Of a stretch of 64,000 nucleotides of DNA, positions 53,181 to 64,000 are shown piece by piece. This stretch comes from Tipula vernalis (lineage: Eukaryota > Arthropoda > Insecta > Diptera > Tipulidae), in contig OY282559.1 in assembly GCA_958295665.1 (NCBI GenBank), positions 252,211,461 to 252,275,460 on the forward strand, given 5' to 3'. The notes under the pieces were generated by a model that made no database searches, had not been told where the DNA came from, and saw only the letters and a program-made list of their open reading frames with translations. Every line of letters starts with the position of its first letter. Within the stretch, counting starts at the first letter, position 1. Both the position numbers and the translations under genes were made by a program.

Positions 53181-56100
53181 AAGGGTCTTGTAGTCGGTAG
53201 GTCTTGGACGAACATACATCTAATCTAAACTACAATCTACATTTCAAAACTCAACAACACATGAATATTTGTTTCCAATGTAATAACTCGGGCTTATTGT
53301 CCAGTTCGAGTAATTAAATTTTTTTACCACGCTCTATTAGAATCAAGATTCGCTACGGTATTTCTTGTTGGAGTGGTACTTATTATTTGACTAGGCAGAC
53401 ATTAGTAACTGTACTTTAAAAATAAGCGCTTCCATTCTTAGTCTTTGTTTTTAATGAGTGTAATTCATTTAACGCTAGACGTATACCATATGTCAACATT
53501 AGTGGTAACAACAATTTGCATTGTCACAGTTATGATTTAAGAAAAACACTATACGAAATTAAACAATTCTGAAATTTTTGGAAATCAAGTTTTCCAACTA
53601 TTTCTTTGTAACTGGGCCCACCATTTTTAATAAAGTTCCGGATAATTTATGATCGCATATTTTAAAAAAAAAAAAATATGGTTTACTTAAGGGTCTAGCT
53701 AATGCAAAATTAATCAATTGATAGTTTGTTTAAGGTTACCTTGGGATACAATTTAGGGCTGAGTTTGGTGTCAAATAGGGGGTCCATTGCGTTGTGGTTG
53801 AGTTATTGAAGATTTATTTGGGGGTAGAGTCGAGATTTCAGTCGGAAGTTAGCGAGAGTTGCTTTGAGTTAAGTTCTTGTATGCTTGTAGTTTTGCTTGT
53901 TTATTTGAGGATTGGTGATTGAGTTGAGGGTCGGGTTTGGGCTGATTTGCTGATTTCATTGAGGATTAAGTTAGAGGTTGGATTGTAGATTGAGTTGGAT
54001 ATTGAGTTGGGGGTTCTGTAATGGATTAATTTGCGAGTTGAGTCGGAGTTTATATTTAGTTGAATTGAGATGGATTCAAGTATGCTTGTATTTTTTCGGA
54101 CCGAAGTTCTGATTTCCTCACGAGGTTTCAGCCCTGTATATTTTCGTGGATTTATGAGTAATTTGCGTTTCAGTAGCTTTTTCATTTGCATTTTTCTTTT
54201 TTCTTTTTAAAGTTCAAGGGCATAAGCACCTATGTCTAGTATTTCTTATTGCACTGGACTCTATCTTATTATTACAAATCGGTTGATATTACCAACATAA
54301 AATTCCACAACCCGCTAATTCAATATGTTTGATCATTTGGCTCAATAGATGATGATTTCTGTCTTGAGGAATATAAATAACTCTGTTACTTTGCTTAAGT
54401 GGCAAATAAGTTTTTATAACCTTCCAGTATAGCCTTTGATTTTGTAAAAAATAGTGAGACTGGCTTCAAACATGTCTGACTTCGAATAAAGAAGTCGCAT
54501 CGTTCTCATGTCTATATCTAACTAAATTAATACATTAATCACGGATTAGCTGTTCCAAATAACAGTTTGGGTTTGTCCAAGGTTCTATAGATGAATGTTA
54601 AATGGTTATTGCATACATTGCCACAACACTCGTTCCCACTACCAGATCGATCTACTATTTAGGGCTTTTGCTCCAGAAACCGGTATTTAGTTTTTAAGTT
54701 AACTTCAGGATTTTAAAAGATACAGATATCGCCTGTCAAAATTCATAGACGCGGTAAAATCCGGTTACAGCCGATTACTAAATCCAATTACTGACTACAA
54801 GTTTCCCATTTCGTATTTTTAACTAACAATAATTTATTAACACGGCGAAAAGGTAATTATCAGGAAATTTCAAAAAAATGATACCATCGTCAAGGCAGCT
54901 AATAAAACTGTTTTAGCCTTCTTCGATGCTTTTTTTTACCGTTCGTTGTCGCTTTTTGTTAATGCTTGCAATTATGTGTCCTGAGTGCTGACTTAAAAGC
55001 CCTCTACATCATTCTTCGGTTAGTTACCCTTTTCCAAGTGAAATGTTTCTGCAGTACAGTGTGCTTCCAAAATATTAAAATATGAGATATTGTCATCATT
55101 TCACACCACCATCTATTGTTTGTCCTGCCTTGAAATATACAAGGCAAGAGTCTTCTGGTGCAAAAGCTTATCACTTTCTGCTAAGGTATGAAGCACTTGC
55201 CTTGTTGTTAATTCCACACGTTAAATAATATACTTCTTCCAATCCTCCACTGTATTGTAACTAAAGTTCTACAAAGATTTCTATGCACTAGTTAAAGGAC
55301 TGATAAATTTGTTCTTTTGTTGTGCTTCGTAATCCCAAACAAAATAAGTAAAAATATTTAGTTCAAATTTGTAAAAACACCCCAAAAAAAACAGATCCAA
55401 AAATACATTATCATCTTAATCACCTAAACAAAAACGATGAACAAATCAAGAAGAAAACTGCATTCAACAGTTTCAACAAAATTTCTAAATATTGAACAAT
55501 AACCATACATGTCTTAACATGATTGGGTTTAGATTTTTTATTTTTTTTTTTGGGTTGTGTTTTCTCACAAACCGTAAGACGAAGAAAAATTATACTGGAA
55601 AGAATATGTATGGTATATCAAACACCGACAAAACATATAAGGCAATACAACATGAAATTCCTTTCACAAATTGTACATACATCCATACACATATGAATAT
55701 AGATACCAAAAAAAAAAATCAAAGCAAAGGAAAGGAATACAAAAAAAGAATAACACACGATGTACAAAGAATTTAAATAAGAAGAAAAGGTCCAATTACA
55801 GAAAAACATCACTAAGGAATAGAGAACAATAACAACAACAATGCCACGTTAACAAAAATTAAGGATGTTATGATTCATTATTATAAATTAATGTTACAAT
55901 ATGTGGATCGAGTTGGTGACCACATTTCAAATACGTTTATTTTAAATCCTTCAACTTATTGAAACCGTCCTACCTGATATTCTGATCACTACAATTCACA
56001 ACGACAAGTTGACGGGATCGTAATAATAAAAAATCATAACAGGTTTATACATGTTAGAAATCCGTTTTCAATCCTTATATCGATATACCTTCTCGTAATC

Positions 56101-57789
56101 ATAACAAACCGTTTTCATATCTTCCCTTAAGAATAAAAATTAAAAAACAAAAACGAAATCTAATACATATTATATTTTGACGTTATGTATGATGGCGTAA
56201 TAGTGGTGGGTAACCCTTTTCAACGAAGATTAAAACAAAATTTGGTTTTACGGTGAGGATAACTATTTTCTGTAACGGTATTTGAAAATCGAATTTTTCG
56301 AGAAAATGTAAATATTTACATTTATTATTTGTTTTCATTTTTTCGTCACTTAGTATACAACAAGTGTAAAAGCGATCGTTCTGACTTTAGTAATACCTTT
56401 AAAAAGTATCATGTTATCTTAACGAAGGAAGCTAAATGAATATGTTTGTTTTTGTGGGAACTTCGTTGGCTCCACGATAATTTAATATTTTCTTCCAACA
56501 ACATTATGTTACCATATTATCATGGGAGACTAAGCAAATCATGCTCAGCAATTAATTTTGCAACGTATACCTATGTACAATTATACATATTTATACATAT
56601 ATCAATGCACATTTCCGTTAAATTGTAAAAAAAAAACTTCCAAACCTTTTTCAACTTCCAAACCTTTCAATAAATCGTGGGGAAACGTAAACGTGTGATG
56701 TGAAGAATATTCAAAAAATAAATAATTTTCCAAACACGCAACATTGAGATAATGGGAACAAAGACATAATTAACGTGTTACGTTTCCACCATTTGGCACA
56801 TTATACACAATATAAAAACTCGTAGTCGTACGGTAATACTGTAATAAATGTAATGTGTAAAATTAACAATAGAAATTCATTCCAATCAATTCAACCATTC
56901 GACTGAACAACCCTCAAGTATAGAGTAACAACAACAACAACAAGCAGCAGCACACAAACAAAAAAGGAAAACGGTTTCAATTGTTTTTGTCGTATTTCTT
57001 ACTTTACTTTTTGTCGTTACATTATTATTTCAATTTAACTCGATTGTTTTTATATCCTTCCTGGATTTAATATAGGCGCACACTTATACATATACACAAC
57101 AAGAAATTATTGTAGCCTAAAGTTTTCATTATTTTTTTATTGTCCTAGGAGAGCACAAGCTCAGAATAACAACGCATTTATAATGAAATTTACCATCAAC
57201 ACGATTTATTTCCAAAACATTAGATAGATGTCATTGATTCGTGCACAACAACTTGTTTTCATAGTGCAATGAATTGTATGCGAGTAGTAATTGATTAAAT
57301 TTTTATCTTGTCTTATTTATTAAAATTCCTTTTAAAATTCTTGTTCAATTCCTAAATTCGACGAACTCTGTTTAAGGATTTTGCTTTAAGAATTCCCCGA
57401 TTTTCTCATCGAGTAAAGGATTCCGCCCTTTTCCAGGTGCAGAGACGACCGACGACGTTTTGATTTCTCATTCTAATTTCAGGCTCGAAGTGTCACCTTC
57501 GTTAGTGATGATATATATTAAAGTTTAGTATTAAACATCGTAGCTGTGTATTTCTGGACAAGACACACTCATTCCAGATCTTATGAAGCACGTTGACTGC
57601 ATTTTAAGTTTTGGTAATGAGTTGTTTGATGTCTTCTGCAATGCCGCCTGATTTTGCTACACTACAATCAAGATATATGGGTGACCCCTAAGTAAGCACA
57701 ATCAATTCGGAAGGTGATGTAGGACACAATTCTGAAGAAACATTTTTAGAACAGCACATATCCTATCTGTAACTATTAAAAAGATTATC
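53181..57789. other. No gene seen over 4.6 kb
   Basis: AT-rich sequence with simple tracts. The frames at 53901-54191, 55492-55776 and 56446-56628 are low-complexity or motif-free. (CAA)n lies near 56930. Confidence 0.5.
53740..54080. repeat. G/T-rich degenerate short repeats
   Basis: Variants of ATTGAGTTGGGG / GAGGTTGGATTG recur through about 340 bp, giving a strong strand asymmetry (G and T on the plus strand). A decayed microsatellite or minisatellite. Confidence 0.55.
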
Positions 57790-57801
57790 AAGGTTATACT
57801 G

Positions 57802-58127
57802 ATCGAGCAAACGGCGCAGTGGTTAAAGCTGCGGCGGTTGGATCGGGAGGTACCGGGTTCGAAGAATCCCTATACAGGCGGGATGCAAAAGGGATTTTTC
57901 ATCATCTGATTACGATCGGTGATGAAGATGAACACATCTATGACGCCCTGTTGAGAGTGCAGAATCCATGGGCCGACCCACCTTTCATGTCAGCACTACA
58001 GGTTGGCATGAAGCAATGCAATGTTCAGGTGGTTTTTCAAAGACGGATCTGTAGCCACCCGTCCTCGGTTTGGCTACTCCAGGTGTAAAGTAGGACGGTA
58101 AAAAATAAATCAAGAAACAAACAAACA
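57802..58127 (+). mobile_element. tRNA-derived SINE, 326 bp, with 12-bp target duplications
   Basis: The head has a pol III A box (CGGCGCAGTGG, 57812-57822) and B box (GGTTCGAAGAATCC, 57856-57869) at tRNA spacing. The body is GC-richer than its surroundings, and the tail is AAACAAACAAACAAA. AAGGTTATACTG lies exactly on both sides (57790-57801 and 58128-58139), as left by target-primed reverse transcription. The open frame 57819-58088 across the body is a by-product. No LINE with a matching 3' end was spotted in the window. The perfect duplication suggests a recent insertion. Confidence 0.9.
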
Positions 58128-58294
58128 AAGGTTATACTGTAAAATTAGTCACTTTGAATTTAACTTATAAATTAAAAACTATTATTCACAAATTAATCAA
58201 ATAAACGTTTTTTTATCGCAAATTAATTAGTTTACCAAACAAAGGGCTAATAATAAGGTTAAATTGATAATAATTACTCTTCACACTAAAGAAG

Positions 58295-59703
58295 ATGTGA
58301 ACATCTTTAATTTTTTTCAAGATTTCTTTAAAAAATGCATTATTAACGTAATGTGTTTTGCTGATTTTCAAAATATTTGGAAAATTTACTGTAATTTTGA
58401 GTTATTAGTCGTACTAATCAGTTACATATTTTCCGCACAAATGCATTTATAACATCAAGCTTCAATAGTTTTATACGTAAAATGTAAGAAAAACGAGAGA
58501 AGCTTTATTGTTTCAGTAAATTAAAACTAAGTTAGAATAACAATGAAATCCTCAGTATTAAAGTGAGCCTTGTTGTCCCGAGCATTTTATTTCAATGTTA
58601 CCATAAACTAAACTCGGTATCGTACGGACTTGCTGATGGAAATGCTGTACAATCAAGGCACATTTATAGCGAGAGGTATCCCAATCGCCGAGTACCCAAT
58701 ATTCTGACCTTTATACGAAACCCTCAGAGATTTATGGAAATGCTTTCTTCAAACGAGGAATTGTGCCAGGAAGGCTGGTAATAACTAGAACGCTTGCACC
58801 AGAGGAATCTCAATAAAATAGCAGAACAACCCAAGACGAGCACAACAAAAATACCTCATGAACTTAACGTGAGTCAAAAGCTAATCTAGACAAGTTTAGG
58901 GGAAGAACAATTACACCCCGAAACGCTTAAATTTTTGTCCATGGATTCAAAGAATATGTTTAAGATATCCGCAATTTATAGGTAAGGTGTTTTTTTACTG
59001 ATGAGGCAAACTTCTCAAAAGACGCCACCATAAAATTCCATAATAGTTATATTTGGTGTATGGAAAACCCACATACAAAAAAGCGAATTTGCCTCCAGCA
59101 TAAATTTTCGCTAAATGTGTGGATGGGAATTATCGATAATTTTTAATTTGGTTCTGTGTTTTTCCTGCGAGACTTGATGGTGGATCATATAGAAGTTTTC
59201 TCGAAGATGATCTACCTGTATGATGGCTCTCCAGTGTTCAAAGGCGAAACCAAGAATGGTCTGCAAGATCTACGGATTTAAATCCCCTAGACTTTTTCCA
59301 GTGGAGACATCTAAAATCAATAGTTTATGTAGAACCCGTTCCAAATCTGGAGAACCTTAGAAATCGGATAACAGCTGCTTGCGATACTATGCGTAATACT
59401 CCAGGTATATTTGCGAGATTAAGTAATTCATTTGCTCATATGGAACATTTAATTTGATTATTTAAATTTTTTAATGTGCGAATCAATTTTACTGGAATAA
59501 TAGAGTTTTTCTTACATTGTACGTATAAAACTATAGAAGCTTGATGTTATAATTGCATTTGTGCCAAAAATATATAACTGATCACTACAACTAATACCTC
59601 AAAATTACAGTAAATTTTCCAAATATTTTGAAAATATGCAAAAAAGATTACGTTAATAATGCAACTTTTCAAGAAATCTTGAAAAAATTAAAGATTTTCA
59701 CTG
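58295..59703 (+). mobile_element. 1.4-kb mariner-like transposon with ~200-bp TIRs
   Basis: 58295-58495 and 59503-59703 are inverted copies of each other over about 200 bp (shared: AATCTTTAATTTTTT.CAAGA, TGCATTATTAACGTAAT, TTTCAAAATATTTGGAAAAT, ATAACATCAAGCTTC), with roughly 85 percent identity by eye. Between them lies a broken transposase gene in plus orientation. No clear TA duplication at the ends. Confidence 0.85.
58563..59457 (+). pseudogene. mariner-like transposase (DUF4817 + DDE), broken
   Basis: An N-terminal open block has SVSYGLADGNAVQSRHIYSE and YPNRRVPNILTFIR, the DUF4817 helix-turn-helix pattern. After stops and frameshifts the catalytic region reads FFTDEANFSKDATIKFHNSY, LQHKFSLNVWMGIIDN, then DLNPLDFFQWRHLKS-like and NLENLRNRITAACDTMRNTP segments. 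The first acidic residue (T-D-E) and the S/T-D-L-N-P-L-D motif can be read. The block with the second catalytic aspartate (QHDGAPAH in relatives) is reduced to YDGSPVF. Non-functional. Confidence 0.8.
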
Positions 59704-61009
59704 AAGAATGATCACTGCTAATACTTTCATTGTATACTGTTGAGAATTAAATTGCCTCGTCAGTTCTTGCGTTCTCGTAGATCACCTAGCTTTGAAATTG
59801 GAAATTGTTTCATTACAGTTGGCATCCGGAATCCCGTCACTTTGTTCGTTATCTAAGCAGTTATCTTTGAAAAACAGTTTCCTTATATTTAGCCTAACCT
59901 ACGCTTAGGACTCTCCACTTTTATGGGTAGTATGTTTGTATAGTGGGCGCTTATTCCTGTTTCGCTGAATGGTTAAGGTATTTTCTATTGTCAGTCTTTC
60001 TACAGTTATCACCGTTACTAATTTGTCATCAACTTTTCAAACCTTAGCTGTCTTGCTTTAGTAAAATAGCAATTAGGTTCATTTTGGATTAATTTTTGAC
60101 CAAAGGAACGTGTGTTGGTGTGCGGATGTCGATATTGGTGTGAGTCGGTGCCGATATGAGTGCGAACTTGGGGGTGCATAGTTAGTGTTTTTGGTTTAGG
60201 TGTTGATGTAGGTATGAGTATGGGAGTTGATGTAAGTGCGTGTGTTGATGAGGGTGTGAATTTTAGGCTTAAAAAAATCGGGAACCGGAAAGCTATGTAT
60301 TTTAATACTGAAATCTAGAATACTAGACAAAAAACTTAAAATATTAATGGAAAAGGATATTATAAAAGTACTCGTTATGCTTAGGAAAAAAGCGGTAACT
60401 CCAAAAAATCGTTTTTTTCTTTTCTTTTTTACAGCTTTGGATAGTTCGGAGCAAGAAGAATCTTTGAAATAACAGAAAGCGGTATATCCATTAGAACATG
60501 ACTTAAAATCAGACATCGAAAAACTCATGAGTGAATTGTTCATTTGTACCATTTTTTGAGATTGAGTAAATTCAACACACACATAAAAAGTAAAATACGA
60601 ATATCAAGAGTTTTTTGTTTCGCGTTAGAGAAGTTTTTGTTTTTTTGTTGAATATCCAAATTCTCTTTTCTGTTTTATAGTATGTTTCAATTCACATTAA
60701 TAAAACTCAAATGAATCTTTTTAGCTTGAACAATCAAACTCATTTGATAGCAGAGCAGACATTGAAAATCACTAATTTTTGAGTGTGCATTAAAACTCAA
60801 CATAATAAAGAACGAAATGTGTGTCCTCGGGAATGTGAATATTCATAAAATTTCAGTTTTCTTTCTTGTTTGTTTGTTTGTTTGTTTGTCTTTTAAATTT
60901 GCTCAGGTCAGATCTTTCAATCCATAAGACCAGTGAGTTGAGAACAGCCCAAAATTTCCAGAGACCACTCAGGGGAGGTTCTGGAGGGTTGAATGAAGTG
61001 TACATAAAT
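59704..61009. other. No gene seen; includes a GT-rich low-complexity stretch
   Basis: 60105-60260 consists of GTGTTGGTGTG / GTGTTGATG(A/T)-like degenerate repeats. The minus-strand frame 60196-60582 over it is low-complexity (SxSF, HTHT) and is not called. A (GTTT)n tract lies near 60868. Confidence 0.5.
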
Positions 61010-64000
61010 TAATTAGATTTATAAATTAAATAAGATAAAGCATAATTATATAAAACAAAGTTTAATGATTAAATTAGATTAAATTAAAGTTATTAAATAA
61101 AAATATTAGAGAGAAAATAAAGGATACATAAAAATAAAAGAATTGAAATTAAAAATAAGTTTATAATTCATAATTTTTTTTTTTTTTTAATTTTTAATTT
61201 AATTTTTTTTTTTTTTTTTGATTTTGATTTTAATTTTTTTTTTTTTTTTATAAAAAAAGTGTTTATATTAAATTAAACAAAGTTCATAAATCTTAATATT
61301 ATAATAAAATGAAATAAAATGAAATGATTCTAAAAGAAAGATCATTGTGTGAAAAAAGTCAATAAAAAAGTGTAGTCTTAATTCATAGTTTATAATTTAT
61401 TCCATCCACAAAATCACACAATATTTTATACTCTTCCATTCTTTGATCCTTTAAGATGTCTAATAAGGATTTTCTGTATAAAAGAGGGTAGTTATTTCTT
61501 ATATTGTTATATATAACACAATCGTTAATAATATGTTCGTTATCTTCTACGGTGTTGCAAATCTCACAATTAGATGTAGATTCAAGTCCCAAAAGGAATT
61601 TAAATTTCTTGTTAACTGTATGACCAGAGATTAATCTGTAAATTAACCTGGTTTGACAAGATGTAAAGTTGGAGTCTTTGAATAGGAAATATGATCTTGG
61701 AGAAGGACAAATTTGTTTATAAAAGTGGCCGGATGAATTACACATTAATGTGTAGTTTTCCTTCCACTTATTATTTATGGACCTGGAGATATCGTTAAAT
61801 AGGTCTGTGAGGGTAGGTTCATTATTAAGAAAGTGAGTAGGTGAAAAAACTGCTTTTTTTGCTAAACTATCTGCTATAGTATTTCCTTTTAAGCCACAGT
61901 GACCCGGGAACCAATGAATGACAAAATTTTTAATTTGGTTATGGCCGATAGTATCAATAATTTGGTTTTCATAGTGTCTATTTGTATAGTGTAATAGAGC
62001 TGTTTTTAATGAGATACAAGAACTTTGAGAGTCAGTAATAATGATGATATTTTTGTTTTTGATGATTAGAGATATGGTAATTCCAATTTTAATAGCAATG
62101 GTTTCGATATTTTTAATATAAGTAGGGTTATTTAGTTGGATAGCAAAATTCCAATTTTTGTCCTCAACAAAAATTCCAATTCCTGGTTTATTGTTAATTA
62201 TGGAGCCATCTGTGTAAATTTTTGCGAAATTATAATATTTGTTAATTTCAGCCATGGATAAGGCATATTGTTCCGAATGGTTTATGAAATTTTTATTTGT
62301 AATTCCATCAATATTTGTTATAATGCTAAAATTAGAAGGAGAAGTTTTTTTAATATGAAAAGGTTTAATTTTGGAAAGAAAAGAATAGTTAGAATATAAG
62401 TCATTAAGTTTAGGAAGAGAACTATTGTTTTTAATGTCGTTACCGATTTTGGAATTATTATACAGATTTTTTGTAATGTAAATTAGTGATTTTTTAGTAA
62501 AATCTAGATCTGAGGTTGTTTCTAGGGATTCGGATAAAATAGCCGGAATCGGAGTGGTTCTTAAGAAGCCTAAACAAGCTCTCAGACAAGCATTTTTAAT
62601 AGATTGACAGATATTAATATCTTTTTTATATTTAGTGTCTGTGAAAACATAAGTGTATTCAAGTTTTGATTTAACTATAGCTTTAAAAATATTGATCATT
62701 GTTTCGGGATTTACACCTCCATTAAAATGGGTGAGGGTTTTAAGTAAATTAATGGAATTGGAAATATTTGCTTTTAAGTTTGTGTAATGATTTGATAATG
62801 AAAGTCTATTTGTTAAAGTTGTACCCAGTATCTTAGTAGTTAATCTTTCTTCTATATTGATATTATTAATTTTTAAATTTAGAGATTTTGAATTATTTTT
62901 GTTAGTGAATAGTCTTAAAAAATGAGATTTATCAGTGTTAATTTGTAGTTTTAAAGATTGTAATTTATCAGTTAATGAGAGTAAAGTAGAATTTGCTATT
63001 AATTGTAAATTATCATGGTTATCAGCAGAAATTACTATGCAAATATCATCGGCATATTGAAAAATTTGTGAATAGGGGTTATTGATGTCGTGTAAAGAAG
63101 TGGTATATATATTAAAAAGGGTAGGACTCAAACAGCTACCCTGAGGAATGCCTTTATTAGTGTAATGAATGGAAGCTTGATTGATATTTTGAATAGAAAT
63201 AATTCTATTTGTGAGAAATTGAGAAATCCAATGAGTAATGTTATTAGGGAAATTGAAGTTTTTAAAAGTGTTTAATAAAATATTTTTATCTACATTATCA
63301 AAAGCTTTGGAAATATCAATGTTAATTAAAACAATTTTTTTTGTTTTTGTTTAAGGGAGTTGATGAAATTAAACATTTCTACAAAATAATCAGTGATACT
63401 TTTATTTTTCCTAAAACCAAAATTAAAATAGTTGAGAGTGTTATGGGAGATTAAATGGTCATTAATTCGTTTTAAAATGAGTTTATTGAAGATTTTTGAG
63501 AAAATTGGTAACAGGCAAATAGGACGGTAATTAATAATGTTTCGATCATCTTTCCCCTTTTTTAAAATGGCAATAATATAAGAAGTTTTCCATTTAGCTG
63601 GGTAAATTTGATTATGCCAGATGTTATTAAAATGGTTTGTAATAATGTTGATTAAGTCAGGATTAGTGGAAATTAACTGTTTAATGATTTTATATGAGAT
63701 TTTATCATATCCTGGAGCAGTATTATTGGAGTTTTTAATAATGTCAAGAATTTCAGAGTTATTAAATTCCGCAGGATTAATAGGATTGAAATTATTAGAG
63801 AGATTAAAATGAGATTCAAAGGAGACAGGAAAATTATAATTTAAAAATTTATTTGCTAGTATAGGGTCTTCTAGAATTCTATAATTGGATTGTTTTTTAT
63901 TTTTAATTTTATTGATATTGTTCCAGAGATCGGAATTGTTAGTTTTATGATTTATACTCATCAAAAAAATGTTCCAAGATTTTTTCTTTTCTCTTCTGAT
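61010..64000 (-). mobile_element. I-like non-LTR retrotransposon, 3' part (runs off right edge)
   Basis: Minus strand: RT and RNase H coding from the edge to 61383, then an AT-rich 3' region (61382 to about 61010) with several A and T runs of 12-18 bases. RNase H inside ORF2 plus the C-terminal Cys-His motif suits the I clade. The coding part is unusually AT-rich and almost intact, unlike every other LINE here. Confidence 0.8.
61383..64000 (-). pseudogene. LINE ORF2: reverse transcriptase and RNase H, one frameshift
   Basis: From the right edge to 63326: NTAPGYDKISYKIIKQLI, WKTSYIIAILKKGKDDRNII, NYRPICLLPIFSKIFNKLI, YFNFGFRKNKSITDYFVE. The frame breaks within an eight-A run at about 63340; the next frame resumes INIDISKAFDNVDKNILLNT, KGIPQGSCLSPTLFNIY, FQYADDICIVISADN (YADD intact) and continues open from 63131 to 61383. 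RNase H: FAKIYTDGSIINNKPGIGIF, IETIAIKIGI, IIITDSQSSCISLK, KGNTIADSLAKKA, so D-E-D-D is complete. The C-terminus is CEICNTVEDNEHIINDC. The endonuclease and ORF1 would lie beyond the window. The frameshift may be a real one-base indel or an assembly error in the homopolymer. Confidence 0.88.

Noticed and set aside
53901..54191. 96-aa minus-strand frame rich in N, S, K, I
   Set aside because: It overlays G/T-rich degenerate repeats; composition explains it.
55492..55776. 94-aa frame with a hydrophobic start
   Set aside because: Poly-F/K stretches come from T and A runs; no family pattern.
57802..57880. A real tRNA gene
   Set aside because: A and B boxes fit, but no closed acceptor stem is formed, and a (CAAA)n tail with target duplications marks a SINE.
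57819..58088. 89-aa plus-strand frame MVKAAAVGSGG...
   Set aside because: Lies within the SINE body; the tRNA-like boxes and target duplications explain the sequence.
60196..60582. 128-aa minus-strand frame ending in HTHTYINT
   Set aside because: Its C-terminal half translates a GT-rich low-complexity tract, and the rest shows no motif.

Overview
The window reads as AT-rich nuclear DNA of an insect, most likely a higher fly. The evidence is short (60-100 bp) GT-AG introns, a nuclear copy of insect-type mitochondrial DNA in the order cox3 - tRNA-Gly - (nad3), and a transposon set typical of dipterans: BEL/Pao, Ty3/gypsy, Jockey-, LOA- and I-like LINEs, P element, PIF/Harbinger, mariner and a tRNA-derived SINE. 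Only one convincing host gene is visible, a two-exon SCP-2 sterol-carrier gene at 4.2-4.6 kb on the minus strand. Almost everything else is layered, mostly broken transposable elements and satellite DNA, consistent with heterochromatin or gene-poor repeat-rich sequence.

Layout. 0-2.8 kb: a BEL/Pao element (minus) with gag, pol remnant, tRNA-Tyr primer site and probable LTR. 4.2-4.6: the SCP-2 gene. 7.4-8.3: a SAP/gag fossil. 9.0-9.6: the mitochondrial insertion. 10.0-11.3: LINE debris. 11.74-18.75: a 7.0-kb element with near-perfect 38-bp terminal inverted repeats (TIRs), filled with a 173-bp satellite into which a 4.4-kb gypsy element has jumped. 19.1-25.6: a Jockey-like LINE (minus) split by a 4.6-kb insertion that carries a 17-copy, 179-bp satellite. 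27.96-32.23: a 4.3-kb DNA transposon with TIRs, 65-bp subterminal repeats and a five-exon gene for a DDE/RNase-H-like protein. 33.1-35.8: a second BEL/Pao with a MITE inside. 36.2-38.8: PIF/Harbinger transposase, then the C-terminal part of a P-element transposase. 40.7-45.5: a third BEL/Pao. 46.4-46.7: mariner fragment. 49.2-49.8: TTAA-flanked MITE. 50.6-53.2: LOA-like LINE with a tandemly duplicated 5' end. 57.8-58.1: SINE with perfect target-site duplications. 58.3-59.7: a mariner-like transposon with 200-bp TIRs. 61.0-64.0: a fairly young I-like LINE running off the right edge.

The most interesting result is a family link that no single annotation shows. The satellite-filled 7.0-kb element and the gene-bearing 4.3-kb transposon share the terminal sequence ACATATCGTC followed by R-Y-C-Y and then AG, and both have subterminal repeats. 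This suggests a little-described DNA transposon family whose 4.3-kb member encodes the transposase and whose 7.0-kb member is non-autonomous and carries satellite. A second TIR-bounded element also encloses a different satellite, so satellite arrays inside mobile DNA is a recurring pattern here. All homology statements were made by reading translations and motifs by eye; no database search was run.
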